Assembly (NCBI GenBank): GCA_903831485.1
Contig: CAIKXW010000037.1
Span: forward strand, 1 to 18,045
Direction of reading: 5' to 3'
From: an uncultured Alphaproteobacteria bacterium
GTDB lineage: Bacteria > Pseudomonadota > Alphaproteobacteria > Caulobacterales > Hyphomonadaceae
Length of the DNA: 18,045 nucleotides
The position numbers were made by a program, and so were the translations under genes. The notes beneath the pieces were generated by a model. It did not search any database. It worked only from the letters and a program-made list of their open reading frames with translations, and was not told the DNA's origin. Below are positions 9,122 through 16,374 of this stretch, in pieces. Positions within the stretch are counted from its first letter, which is position 1. The number at the start of each line of letters is the position of its first letter.

Positions 9122-9140
9122 TGGCGCGCTTAACGCGCCA
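9122..9140. repeat. Perfect short inverted repeat between ftsH and the barrel gene
   Basis: TGGCGCG (9122-9128) and CGCGCCA (9134-9140) flank CTTAA. It lies just after the ftsH terminator and upstream of the barrel gene. It could be a backup terminator stem (no T-tract) or a regulator site for the next gene. Confidence 0.5.
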
Positions 9141-9218
9141 GGTGTCTGATTTGATCGTTGCGTTGGGCGTTTCGTTTACGCGTGATGGCTAATCTCCGGG
9201 ACGTTCGGAGACACGCCC

Positions 9219-10064
9219 ATGATGCGCACGCTTTTCGTTGCTTCCCTTTTCGTCGGCGCCGGCGCCGCGCTTTCACCCGCCGCAGTCGCTCAGAACTCCG
9301 ACTGGAGCGGCCCATATCTTGGCGTCGGCTTCGGCTATTCGTTCAAGTCGGACGACGAGATCGTGGTGTTCGACACCGACCGCGACGGCGTGTTCGACGA
9401 CACGGTGCGCACGAGCGGCGGCGCCAACGCATTCTCGCCCGGCTTCTGCAACGGCGCAGCCATGGGGCCTACCGCGGCGGCTGGATGCCGCACCGGCGAT
9501 GGCAGCATCAAGCTGTCGGTGCGCGCGGGCTACGACCTGCAGTTTGGTAACTGGGTTGTCGGCGCAGTGGCGGACTATGGTGCGGTGAACCTTGGCGACG
9601 ACGTCACAGCGTTCTCGTCGACGCCTGCGTCGTCCTATACGTTTACGCGCGATCTCAATGCACTGACATCGTTGCGTGCGCGCGGCGGATGGGCGGGCAA
9701 GGCCGGGCTCCTGTATGCAACCGCAGGTATGGCGTGGGGCGACATGGACCAGTCGTTCACCACCACCAACACGGCGAACACCTTCACGCCGTCGGAAGAC
9801 AGCGAGATCGACGGCTACCAGATCGGGCTCGGCTATGAGGTGAAGCTGGGCGACGTCTGGCTGGTTGGATCCGGCTGGTCGATGGGACTCGAGTACATCT
9901 GGACGGAACTTGATGACGGCGATTATCCGGTTTCAGCCGGCCCCGGCACGGCGACGGCGGGCAACCCATTCATCATCGTCGATCCGACCGGGACCGACAT
10001 GAAGCGCACCAAGGACCTGTTCGAGTACAGCACGGTGGGCCTCACGCTGAACTGGCGGCCGTAG
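9219..10064 (+). CDS. Outer-membrane beta-barrel protein (Omp25/OmpA-barrel type)
   Basis: The 281-residue product has a Sec signal with likely cleavage after AVA24. The mature N-terminus is DWSGPYLGVGFGYSF (28-42), typical of small porin-like barrels of alphaproteobacteria. Alternating amphipathic strands follow (for example IKLSVRAGYDLQFGNWVVGAVADYG and AGKAGLLYATAGMAWGD). The C-terminal strand is STVGLTLNWRP. An early loop contains DTDRDGVFDD (52-61), a calcium-type DxDxDG motif. A His-like periplasmic or peptidoglycan domain is absent. Two adjacent ATGs exist (9219, 9222); CGGAG at 9206-9210 suits 9219. The gene is flanked by terminators on both sides, so it is probably monocistronic. The ligand, if any, is unknown. 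Confidence 0.82.
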   Translation: MMRTLFVASLFVGAGAALSPAAVAQNSDWSGPYLGVGFGYSFKSDDEIVVFDTDRDGVFDDTVRTSGGANAFSPGFCNGAAMGPTAAAGCRTGDGSIKLSVRAGYDLQFGNWVVGAVADYGAVNLGDDVTAFSSTPASSYTFTRDLNALTSLRARGGWAGKAGLLYATAGMAWGDMDQSFTTTNTANTFTPSEDSEIDGYQIGLGYEVKLGDVWLVGSGWSMGLEYIWTELDDGDYPVSAGPGTATAGNPFIIVDPTGTDMKRTKDLFEYSTVGLTLNWRP

Positions 10065-10093
10065 TCCGCGTCGAAGGCGGGGATTTCTGTTGC

Positions 10094-10125
10094 CGGCGGC
10101 CCACGCAGGCCGCCGATTTCTTTTT
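10094..10125 (+). terminator. Rho-independent terminator after the barrel gene
   Basis: CGGCGGCC (10094-10101) and GGCCGCCG (10108-10115) form a perfect 8-bp stem with a six-base loop, followed by ATTTCTTTTT. This is a textbook intrinsic terminator for the + strand. Confidence 0.9.
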
Positions 10126-10246
10126 CCGCCCGCGTGAGTTTCAGTGATCCGCTGAGCGAATGACCCGCAGGGACTATGTGCCGGAGGTGTCGGGGGGACT
10201 GACGCTGACCCGGAGCCCGTAGATTGTTTGTTTTCGGTATGACACG
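10126..10246 (+). other. Segment between two + strand terminators; possible small RNA
   Basis: This 121-base stretch lies between two intrinsic terminators of nearly the same sequence, both pointing to the + side. A weak promoter-like pair, GCTGAG (10151-10156) and CTATGT (10174-10179) with a 17-base spacer, could start a transcript near 10186. That transcript would end at the second terminator, about 90 nucleotides later. A 20-codon frame begins at ATG 10159 and ends at TAG before 10225, but it has no ribosome binding site. No known RNA family is recognised. Confidence 0.25.
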
Positions 10247-10278
10247 CGGCGGCCCGACTGGGCCGCCGTTTGTTTTTT
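10247..10278 (+). terminator. Second + strand rho-independent terminator
   Basis: CGGCGGCCC (10247-10255) and GGGCCGCCG (10260-10268) form a 9-bp stem with a GACT loop, followed by TTTGTTTTTT. It lies three bases beyond the stop of the minus-strand oxidoreductase gene. On the minus strand the stem has no T-tract after it, so the + direction is the clear one, although the stem could also cap the minus transcript. Confidence 0.85.
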
Positions 10279-10281
10279 GGC

Positions 10282-11286
10282 TCAAGCGACCTTCACCATC
10301 CGCTTGCCGACATTGTCGCCGGCGAGCAGGCCGATCAGAGCGTTGGGCAGGTTGTCGAAGCCGTCGATGATGTCCTCGCGGACTTTCAGCTGGCCGGAGG
10401 CGACCCAGCCTGAGAGCTCAGCCAGCGCCTTTGCATTCTGCTCCTCGAAATCCATCACGATGAAGCCGCGCATGGTGAGGCGCTTCGTGACGATCAAGCC
10501 GGGCACGCCGCGGGGGCCATGCGCCTGCGGGCTGTCGTATTGCGAGACTGCGCCGCAGCACGCGATGCGGCCATTGTTGTTCATGTTGAAGAGGCAGGCT
10601 TCGAGAACGTTGCCGCCGACATTGTCGAAATAGACGTCGATGCCCTGGGGCACGGCGGCGCGCATCGCTTTCGAAAAGCTTTCGGCCTTGTAGTCGACGG
10701 CGGCGTCGAAGCCGAGTTCGCGCGTCAGCAGCTCGCACTTGGCCGCCCCTCCCGCGATGCCCACCGTACGGCAACCCTTGATCTTCGCGATCTGCCCGAC
10801 GATCGAGCCGACTGATCCGGCGGCGGCGGAGACGACGACCGTCTCGCCTGCTTTCGGCTGTCCGCATTCGAGCAGACCGAAATAGGCGGTGAGACCCGCA
10901 ACGCCATAGATGCTCATGAGATAGGTGATCGGCTCGCCCGCCGGCGCCTTGCCGAGCTTCGTGACGTGCTTGCCCTTGAGCACGGCGTAGTCCTGCCAGC
11001 CCGTGTCGCCCCAGACGAGGTCGCCAGCGGCGAAACCCGGAGCCTTGCTTTCGACCACCTCGGCCATGCCGCCGCCGGCCATCACATCGCCGGCCTTGAT
11101 GGCGGCGCGGTAGGTCGCGCCCCACATCCACGCCCGGTTGGCTGCGTCGAGGGAGATGTAGCGCGTGCGCACCAGAACCTCGCCATCGCCCGGGCTCGGA
11201 ATGGCGCTTTCCGCGGCCTTGAAGACGTCGGGGGTGAGCTTTCCGGTGGGCAGGTGGTCGATCACGAACTGTCTGTTTGCGGGCAT
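10282..11286 (-). CDS. NADP-dependent oxidoreductase, zinc-independent MDR family (alkenal/curcumin reductase type)
   Basis: This cytoplasmic medium-chain reductase probably reduces the activated double bond of alkenals, enones or related electrophiles with NADPH. The 334-residue product starts NRQFVIDHLPTGKLTPDVFK (4-23), the usual opening of the leukotriene-B4-dehydrogenase/curcumin-reductase group. The Rossmann motif AAAGSVGSIVGQIAK is at 154-168, and GIDVYFDNVGG at 215-225 is another family hallmark. Zinc-ligand cysteines of classical alcohol dehydrogenases are absent. The start at 11286 has GAGGGAAG about six bases upstream on the minus strand; the longer upstream frame lacks support. 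It is divergent from the metallo-beta-lactamase gene (104-base gap). The exact substrate cannot be read from sequence. Confidence 0.92.
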   Translation of the reverse strand: MPANRQFVIDHLPTGKLTPDVFKAAESAIPSPGDGEVLVRTRYISLDAANRAWMWGATYRAAIKAGDVMAGGGMAEVVESKAPGFAAGDLVWGDTGWQDYAVLKGKHVTKLGKAPAGEPITYLMSIYGVAGLTAYFGLLECGQPKAGETVVVSAAAGSVGSIVGQIAKIKGCRTVGIAGGAAKCELLTRELGFDAAVDYKAESFSKAMRAAVPQGIDVYFDNVGGNVLEACLFNMNNNGRIACCGAVSQYDSPQAHGPRGVPGLIVTKRLTMRGFIVMDFEEQNAKALAELSGWVASGQLKVREDIIDGFDNLPNALIGLLAGDNVGKRMVKVA

Positions 11287-11390
11287 TGACGCTTCCCTCG
11301 GATGTCTGCTGCGCAGGCTCGCCAGCCCACGCTCTGGCCTGATAGTCTGCGCTTCCACAAGAGACGCAACAGGATTCGCGGGAGCATCGC

Positions 11391-12254
11391 ATGGGACGCT
11401 GGATGAAGGCCACGCTTGCCGCCACGGCTATGGCGCTGACGGGCGGGCCAGCCCTGGCGCAGTCCAACTGGAGCAAGCCGGCCGAGCCTTTCCACGTCAT
11501 CGACAATGTCTGGTATGTGGGGACAGAGGGGTTGTCGGCTTTCCTGTTCACGACGCCGGAGGGACACATCCTGCTCGACGGCGCGACGCCCGAGGGCGCG
11601 CCGATCATCGAGGCGAACATTGCGAAGCTGGGGTTCAAGCTGTCGGACGTGAAGATCCTGCTGAACAGCCACGCGCACTTCGACCATTCGGGCGGGCTTG
11701 CAAAGCTCAAGCAGGACACGGGCGCGACCCTGGCGGCGATGGAGGGAGACGTCTCCGCACTTGAAGGCGGCTTCTATCTCGGCAGCGAGGACGTGAAGTC
11801 CATGAACGCGCCGCCGGTGAAAGTCGATCGCGTTCTGAAGGATGGCGACACCGTGAAGCTTGGCGAGTTCACGCTGACCGCGCACCTGACGCCTGGACAT
11901 TCACGCGGATGCACGTCGTGGGGCGCGACGCTGGGCGACCAGGGCAAGTGGTATGAGGCGATGGTGTTCTGCTCGGCGACGGTTGCGGCCAACCGCATTA
12001 CGCCGCCCCTGCAGTATGAAGGCATTGTCGAGGACTACCGGAAGACCTTCACGAAGACGAAGGAGATGAAGGTCGACATCCCCCTCGCCCCGCATCCGGA
12101 ATTCTTCCAGCTGCGCGAGAAGGCGGCGAAGGCTGCGGCGAACCGACAAGCCCTGAACCCCTTCATCGAGCCGGGCGCGTTCCTGGCGCTGATCACGAAA
12201 CTCGAAGGCGATTTCGAGCGGACGCTCAAGGAGCGGTCGGCGCCGAAGCAGTAG
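11391..12254 (+). CDS. Subclass B3 metallo-beta-lactamase
   Basis: This 287-residue secreted hydrolase has an N-terminal Sec signal (hydrophobic about 6-18, cleavage near ALA23). The zinc centre is complete for subclass B3: HAHFDH supplies H94, H96, D98 and H99. H170 is in TPGHSRGCTSW and H235 in APHPEFF. S195 in VFCSATV takes the place held by cysteine in B1/B2 enzymes, as expected for B3. The late EDYRKTF block (214-220) also matches L1-type enzymes. The B3 family hydrolyses a wide range of beta-lactams including carbapenems, but some environmental homologs are weak, so activity here is inferred. GGGAG at 11380-11384 supports ATG 11391 over the in-frame ATG at 11403. No mobile element flanks it, suggesting a resident gene. 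It converges with the SRPBCC gene, nine bases apart. Confidence 0.9.
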   Translation: MGRWMKATLAATAMALTGGPALAQSNWSKPAEPFHVIDNVWYVGTEGLSAFLFTTPEGHILLDGATPEGAPIIEANIAKLGFKLSDVKILLNSHAHFDHSGGLAKLKQDTGATLAAMEGDVSALEGGFYLGSEDVKSMNAPPVKVDRVLKDGDTVKLGEFTLTAHLTPGHSRGCTSWGATLGDQGKWYEAMVFCSATVAANRITPPLQYEGIVEDYRKTFTKTKEMKVDIPLAPHPEFFQLREKAAKAAANRQALNPFIEPGAFLALITKLEGDFERTLKERSAPKQ

Positions 12255-12263
12255 CGCCTTCTC

Positions 12264-12905
12264 CTAGTTGCGCGGCGCAGGCGGCGGGAGCGCGCCGCCT
12301 TCTGCGAGGATCTTCATGTTGCCGAGGGCGCGGTTGAACGCGGTGCGGCGGCGCTCGACGTCTGCGGCCTTGGCGGCATCGTCGCCTGCGACGAGCGAAA
12401 GATCGTAGACCAGCGTGTAGAGCAGCTTCGTCGTCTTCGCGTCGATCGCGCGGGCTTCGAGATTGCCATGGTAGAGATTGTAGGGGCGGCCTTCGCGCAC
12501 CGGCTGGGTGTAGGCGTAGGAGTATTCGGTCTTCGCGACGAGGATTTCGGCGCCGACCGTGCGCACGGCGCCGACTTCGCCATCCTTGCCGGAGGTGATC
12601 TCGCAGCCCGTCGCGATCTGGAACCATTCGGCGATGTCGCAATACTTGCCGATGCGGGCCCAGACATCCTTCACCGGCTTGTTGACCGTGATCTCCATCG
12701 GGATGGTGACGTAGGTCGGGTTCGCGACCTGCAGCGGCGCGGGACCGGTGGGGGCAGCAACTGGCGCTGGGGCGGGCGCAGGCGGGGCAGCAACGACGGG
12801 CGCGGCGCTCGCGACTGGCTCATCAATCGTGCGGGCGTGGACCATGATGCAGCCGGGCAGCAAGCCAGCCAGCATGAAAGCTGCGATCGCGCGCGCGTGG
12901 ATCAT
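12264..12905 (-). CDS. SRPBCC (START-like) domain lipoprotein
   Basis: The 213-residue product begins with a short hydrophobic signal ending in LLPGC (15-19), a plausible lipobox with C19 as the lipidated residue. Residues about 30-58 are almost entirely Pro and Ala, a flexible tether. From about 62 the sequence follows the SRPBCC/polyketide-cyclase pattern. ITVNKPVKDVWARIGKYCDIAEW (72-94) is followed by the TGCEI and GAVRTV strands. A beta-rich middle and a long C-terminal helix (about 180-200) complete it. Such folds enclose hydrophobic ligands; the ligand is unknown. GGGAGG five bases before the ATG on the minus strand supports the start. It lies 150 bases downstream of the TonB-dependent receptor on the same strand and converges with the metallo-beta-lactamase gene. 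The domain call is good; the anchoring is likely. Confidence 0.8.
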   Translation of the reverse strand: MIHARAIAAFMLAGLLPGCIMVHARTIDEPVASAAPVVAAPPAPAPAPVAAPTGPAPLQVANPTYVTIPMEITVNKPVKDVWARIGKYCDIAEWFQIATGCEITSGKDGEVGAVRTVGAEILVAKTEYSYAYTQPVREGRPYNLYHGNLEARAIDAKTTKLLYTLVYDLSLVAGDDAAKAADVERRRTAFNRALGNMKILAEGGALPPPAPRN

Positions 12906-12925
12906 TTCGTCCTCCCGGGGCCTGT

Positions 12926-12962
12926 TGTCGCGACAGCCATAGCCATGGGAGCTGACGCGTCA
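12926..12962. promoter_or_regulatory. Two perfect 10-bp palindromes upstream of the SRPBCC gene
   Basis: TGTCGCGACA (12926-12935) and TGACGCGTCA (12953-12962) are both perfect palindromes with similar ends (TG..CA), centres 27 bases apart. They lie 20-57 bases upstream of the SRPBCC start, where operators for a dimeric repressor would sit. The regulator is unknown. Confidence 0.35.
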
Positions 12963-13006
12963 AGCAAGGGCTCGTGAGGCGTGCCTACACGCGCGGCTCT
13001 GAACGA

Positions 13007-13041
13007 CATGGCCCCGGATGCTTTTCCCATCCAGGGCCATG
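13007..13041 (-). terminator. Hairpin after the TonB-dependent receptor gene
   Basis: Read on the minus strand, CATGGCCCTGGATG (13041-13028) pairs with CATCCGGGGCCATG (13020-13007) across a seven-base GGAAAAG loop. Thirteen pairs are Watson-Crick and one is a T-G wobble in the minus-strand RNA; on the + strand the same position would be a C-A mismatch, so the stem is better in minus-strand RNA. It starts 15 bases after the receptor stop. No T-tract follows, so it may protect the 3' end or be a weak terminator. Confidence 0.6.
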
Positions 13042-13055
13042 CAGTACGTTGCTTT

Positions 13056-16000
13056 CTAGAACGTCTTGCGGATACCGATCTCGTAGGTGCGGCCCAGCGC
13101 GTTCCCGATGAAGGGATCGTAGCTGTACTGCTGCACGGTGAATGGCGGATCCTCGTCGGTCAGGTTTTCGACCGAAAGACTGAGCACGAAATCTTCGTCC
13201 CACGGCAGGGTGTACTGGTAGTACAGGTTCTGCGTGATGAAGTCGTCGATTTGCTCGTTCGCCGTGCCGAGGAAGCGGTCGTCCTTCACGCCCTGGATGT
13301 AGCGTGTCACGTAGCGAATGTTGTGCTCGCCGATGTTATAGTTCAGCGAAGCATTGCCGCGCCACTCGGATACGAGGTCGCCATCACGTGAGTAATTGGC
13401 GAAGCCGAGGCCGTCGACCGCCGGCGTAAGCACCGTACCGTTGAGCGAGAACGCATCGATCTCGTAGGACAGCACCTGAGTTGCAGTGAACTGGGCTGTT
13501 ACATCGCCGCCGAGCGCCTCGAAGTCGTAGGCGATGTCGTAGTCAATGCCGGACGTAACAGCACCCGGGCCGTTGCCCCGCACAGAGCGGATCGAGGTGA
13601 CTTCGTCGCCGACGGTGCCCGGTGTGGCGATTGCTCCGCCCGCCCCATAAGTGCCCTGAACGCAGCCGCTAGCGCCCTGCCCGTTCAGGAATGTGATGCG
13701 ACTAATCAGGGGAGCGCTGCAATTGACCAGACGGGCCGCGCCGGCATCCGCCGATGTGCTCTGGCCATCGCCATTGCGATCGACAAAGACGGTATTGACG
13801 ATCTGGTTGTGACTGACCGTCTTGATCTCGTCGATGATCTTGAAGTCGAAGTAGTCGACGCTGGCCCGGAAAGAACCGTTGAGCGGCATATCGTTGAAGA
13901 ACAGAATGGCGCCGAAGTTCGCCACTTCCGCCGTTTCGGGTTGGACGCCGGAGAGTGTCTCTGTTTCGACGCGCAGGTACTTGTTGCCTGCGGCCGCGAT
14001 CAGCGACAGCGCGTTCACGACCTGACCGGCGATGAAGCTGGCGGGCGGCGTGGCGTAATTGGTGCCGAACGAGCCACGGACGGACAGCCAATCGAGCGGA
14101 TCCCACTTGCCGGCGATCTTGTAGACCGTCGCGCCGAGCCCCGACTGCGGGAACTCCTCGCGCCGGGCGGCCAGCTGGAAATTGAGATTCTCGAGAACTG
14201 GAACCCGCAATTCGCCGAAGTAGGAATACTGCTGCTGGTCGGTGCGGCTCTGATTGTTCTGGCCAAAGAAGAAGAATGGCGACTCACCCGTTGGCGCGCA
14301 TCCTCCGACCACTGTTGCCGACATGGGGAAAAGCTGACCGGGCTGCTGGCCAGGCCATGCACACGGTACGACGTCCGGATCCATCTCGCGTGAGCGAATC
14401 TGGTCGCGGAACTCGCTTTGCCGCCACTGCGCGCCCGCAGCCCAGGCCACGGTTCCGCCCGGAAGTTCCAGGGGCGTGCCGCCGGAGACGAGCGCGTCGA
14501 ATGTCAGGTTGGTGGAGACAGACTCCTCCCAACGCTCGTCATAGAGCCAAGCCGCGAGCTCCGCAGGGATTTCATTGCCAGCGATGTAGCGTGGGTTCGG
14601 TGTGCCGAAGGTGCCGTTCTCCGCGTAGCTGGACGAGAAGGGGTTGAGGAACAGGCACCCGTTCTGGCCTGCCGCGGCCGGATTCTGGACGCCGACAACG
14701 GCGTACCATTCCTCGGCCGTCACGAAGCCGTTGTTGTTGGCGTCAAGCCCGGCGCGATCAAAGCGATCCGGCACGAGGTCAGGCGCGTTGCAATTCGGGC
14801 CGCCAAAGCCGTTGAGCGCATTCTGGACGCGGTAGCCAATCGTGTCAGGCAGCGTCGTGGTGACCGTTCCCATGTTGAACGTGGCCGAGGCTTTCCAGGT
14901 GTCGAGCCATTCGCCGGCGATATTGCCGAAATCGCCATCGAAGGCGGCAACCGCGTTCCAGTTCTCGAGCTCGGTGGTCGGCATCGTGCCCTCACCATCC
15001 GGCAGGTGGGGCGCACCGCTGGGCCCGAAAAAGATCGACAGGAACTGATCGGCTGACGCGATGAGCGGAAGCACGGCCGGATTTGTGATCTGGCTCGCAT
15101 TCTGCGTCAGGAAGCTGCTAAAATAAGGGTTCGAGCGCGGGATGCGGAACTGGAAGGACGTGCCGGACGTGGGCGCCGGGCCGACGTTCGCCTGGTAGGA
15201 AGCCACAGTTCCGATCTTGGGCGCGTTTGACTTACCGTAAGCGATCTGAGCTGTGAACCGCACCTGCTCCGACAGATCGTTGGTGATCTGCGCGTAGGCG
15301 CGGTGCTGATCGGTTTCCTCGACCAGATTGTAGGTGTGAATCGCGTAGTTCCACCAGCAGACGGGCAGTCCGCTTAGCGTGAGGTCCTGGCCCTGCACGG
15401 GTCCGGTGGAGTTCTCGCAGTCGTTGCCTGCCCGGTCCCAGTCCGCGACTGATCCGAGGGTGCCGCCTGTCGCCGACCTCAGCAAGTAGGCCGCGTAGTT
15501 ATGGTACGGCGCCCAGGGCGTGTTATTGCGCGAGAAGGGTTGCACGGTCCAGTCGCGGTCGAGCATGTCCAGCTCGCTACGATGGCCGTACTCGTACGAC
15601 AACATGACGTTGCCGTTTTCGAGGTTGGTGCCCCAAAGGAACGAGGCGTTGTAGTCGCCATCCGATCCGTCGATTGCCTTGTACTGGAAGTCGGTGGTGA
15701 AGCCGTCGAAATCGTCGCGGGTGATGAAGTTGACCACGCCGCCGGTTGCATCGGCGCCGTAGACCACCGCTCCGCCGTCCTTCAGGATTTCCGTCCGCGC
15801 GAGCGCGATTGACGGGATCATGTTGATGTTTTCGCTAAAGCGCCGGCCGTTGAAGATGGACAGCGTCCGGCCGCCGCCGAGGCCGCGCAGGTTCAGGGTT
15901 GCGGCGCCGATGCTCGCATAGCCCGCCTGGAACTGGTTGGTCTCGCCGACCGTGGAGCCGACAACACTGAGCGACTTTGTGAACTCAAGCGCGGTCTGGC

Positions 16001-16223
16001 CGCCTTGCTTGAAGGAGTCATCCGCAGTGTAGACTTCCACGGGGAGCGGCGCGTCCTCTGCGGCCCCGGCGATGTTCGTGCCGGTGACGATGACCCGGTC
16101 GGTGTCGTCGTCTGCGGGCTGGTCAGGCGCCCTTACGACATCCTGCGCGGCCGCGACGCCACTTCCCAAAACGCTAAAGATCATGGCCAGGACCGAAACG
16201 GTCCTGAGCGAAGATAGTCTCAT
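13056..16223 (-). CDS. TonB-dependent outer-membrane receptor
   Basis: This 1055-residue outer-membrane transporter uses TonB energy to import a scarce ligand. It has a Sec signal (basic MRLSSLR, hydrophobic about 8-22, cleavage near AAA26) and a TonB-box-like VIVTG at 44-48. The plug domain (about 60-172) shows NLRGLGGGRTLSIFNGRR (111-128) and KDGGAVVYGADATGGVVNFIT (148-168). A long beta-barrel ends in LGRTYEIGIRKTF with the required terminal Phe. Two calcium-type loops interrupt the barrel: DANNNGFVTAEE (494-505) and DRNGDGQSTSAD (815-826). GGGAGGGAAG just before 16223 fixes the start; the frame runs further upstream but lacks a signal there. A small hairpin (ACGCA/TGCGT, 16239-16252) abuts the ribosome binding site. 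The substrate is unknown. The class fits the large receptor families of Caulobacterales and sphingomonads. Confidence 0.95.
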   Translation of the reverse strand: MRLSSLRTVSVLAMIFSVLGSGVAAAQDVVRAPDQPADDDTDRVIVTGTNIAGAAEDAPLPVEVYTADDSFKQGGQTALEFTKSLSVVGSTVGETNQFQAGYASIGAATLNLRGLGGGRTLSIFNGRRFSENINMIPSIALARTEILKDGGAVVYGADATGGVVNFITRDDFDGFTTDFQYKAIDGSDGDYNASFLWGTNLENGNVMLSYEYGHRSELDMLDRDWTVQPFSRNNTPWAPYHNYAAYLLRSATGGTLGSVADWDRAGNDCENSTGPVQGQDLTLSGLPVCWWNYAIHTYNLVEETDQHRAYAQITNDLSEQVRFTAQIAYGKSNAPKIGTVASYQANVGPAPTSGTSFQFRIPRSNPYFSSFLTQNASQITNPAVLPLIASADQFLSIFFGPSGAPHLPDGEGTMPTTELENWNAVAAFDGDFGNIAGEWLDTWKASATFNMGTVTTTLPDTIGYRVQNALNGFGGPNCNAPDLVPDRFDRAGLDANNNGFVTAEEWYAVVGVQNPAAAGQNGCLFLNPFSSSYAENGTFGTPNPRYIAGNEIPAELAAWLYDERWEESVSTNLTFDALVSGGTPLELPGGTVAWAAGAQWRQSEFRDQIRSREMDPDVVPCAWPGQQPGQLFPMSATVVGGCAPTGESPFFFFGQNNQSRTDQQQYSYFGELRVPVLENLNFQLAARREEFPQSGLGATVYKIAGKWDPLDWLSVRGSFGTNYATPPASFIAGQVVNALSLIAAAGNKYLRVETETLSGVQPETAEVANFGAILFFNDMPLNGSFRASVDYFDFKIIDEIKTVSHNQIVNTVFVDRNGDGQSTSADAGAARLVNCSAPLISRITFLNGQGASGCVQGTYGAGGAIATPGTVGDEVTSIRSVRGNGPGAVTSGIDYDIAYDFEALGGDVTAQFTATQVLSYEIDAFSLNGTVLTPAVDGLGFANYSRDGDLVSEWRGNASLNYNIGEHNIRYVTRYIQGVKDDRFLGTANEQIDDFITQNLYYQYTLPWDEDFVLSLSVENLTDEDPPFTVQQYSYDPFIGNALGRTYEIGIRKTF

Positions 16224-16374
16224 TGTCTTCCCTCCCGAACGCATGACTGCGTGACGCGCCGGTGAGCCTCGTGGATCGGACTCGATTCCAGCACAGCTCA
16301 TCTCAGGACGATGCGAAGGTGCAGGGAAGAGGATGATCGGGCTGACACAACGGAAAGGCGCCGTCGCGTATTCA

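Noticed and set aside
10159..10225. 20-codon ORF between the two terminators
   Set aside because: No ribosome binding site and no recognisable peptide; more likely chance.
9923..10285. Minus-strand 120-codon frame across the barrel gene end and both terminators
   Set aside because: It contains both terminator stems and the end of a real gene and shows no plausible protein features.
11318..11346. CTCGCC-N17-GATAGT as a promoter of the metallo-beta-lactamase gene
   Set aside because: Spacing is right, but both boxes match only 4/6, which is common by chance; not strong enough to annotate.
10418..11719. 433-codon minus-strand open frame spanning the oxidoreductase, the divergent gap and part of the metallo-beta-lactamase
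   Set aside because: It is a different frame of the oxidoreductase strand, crosses a divergent promoter region and gives an Arg-rich low-complexity protein.
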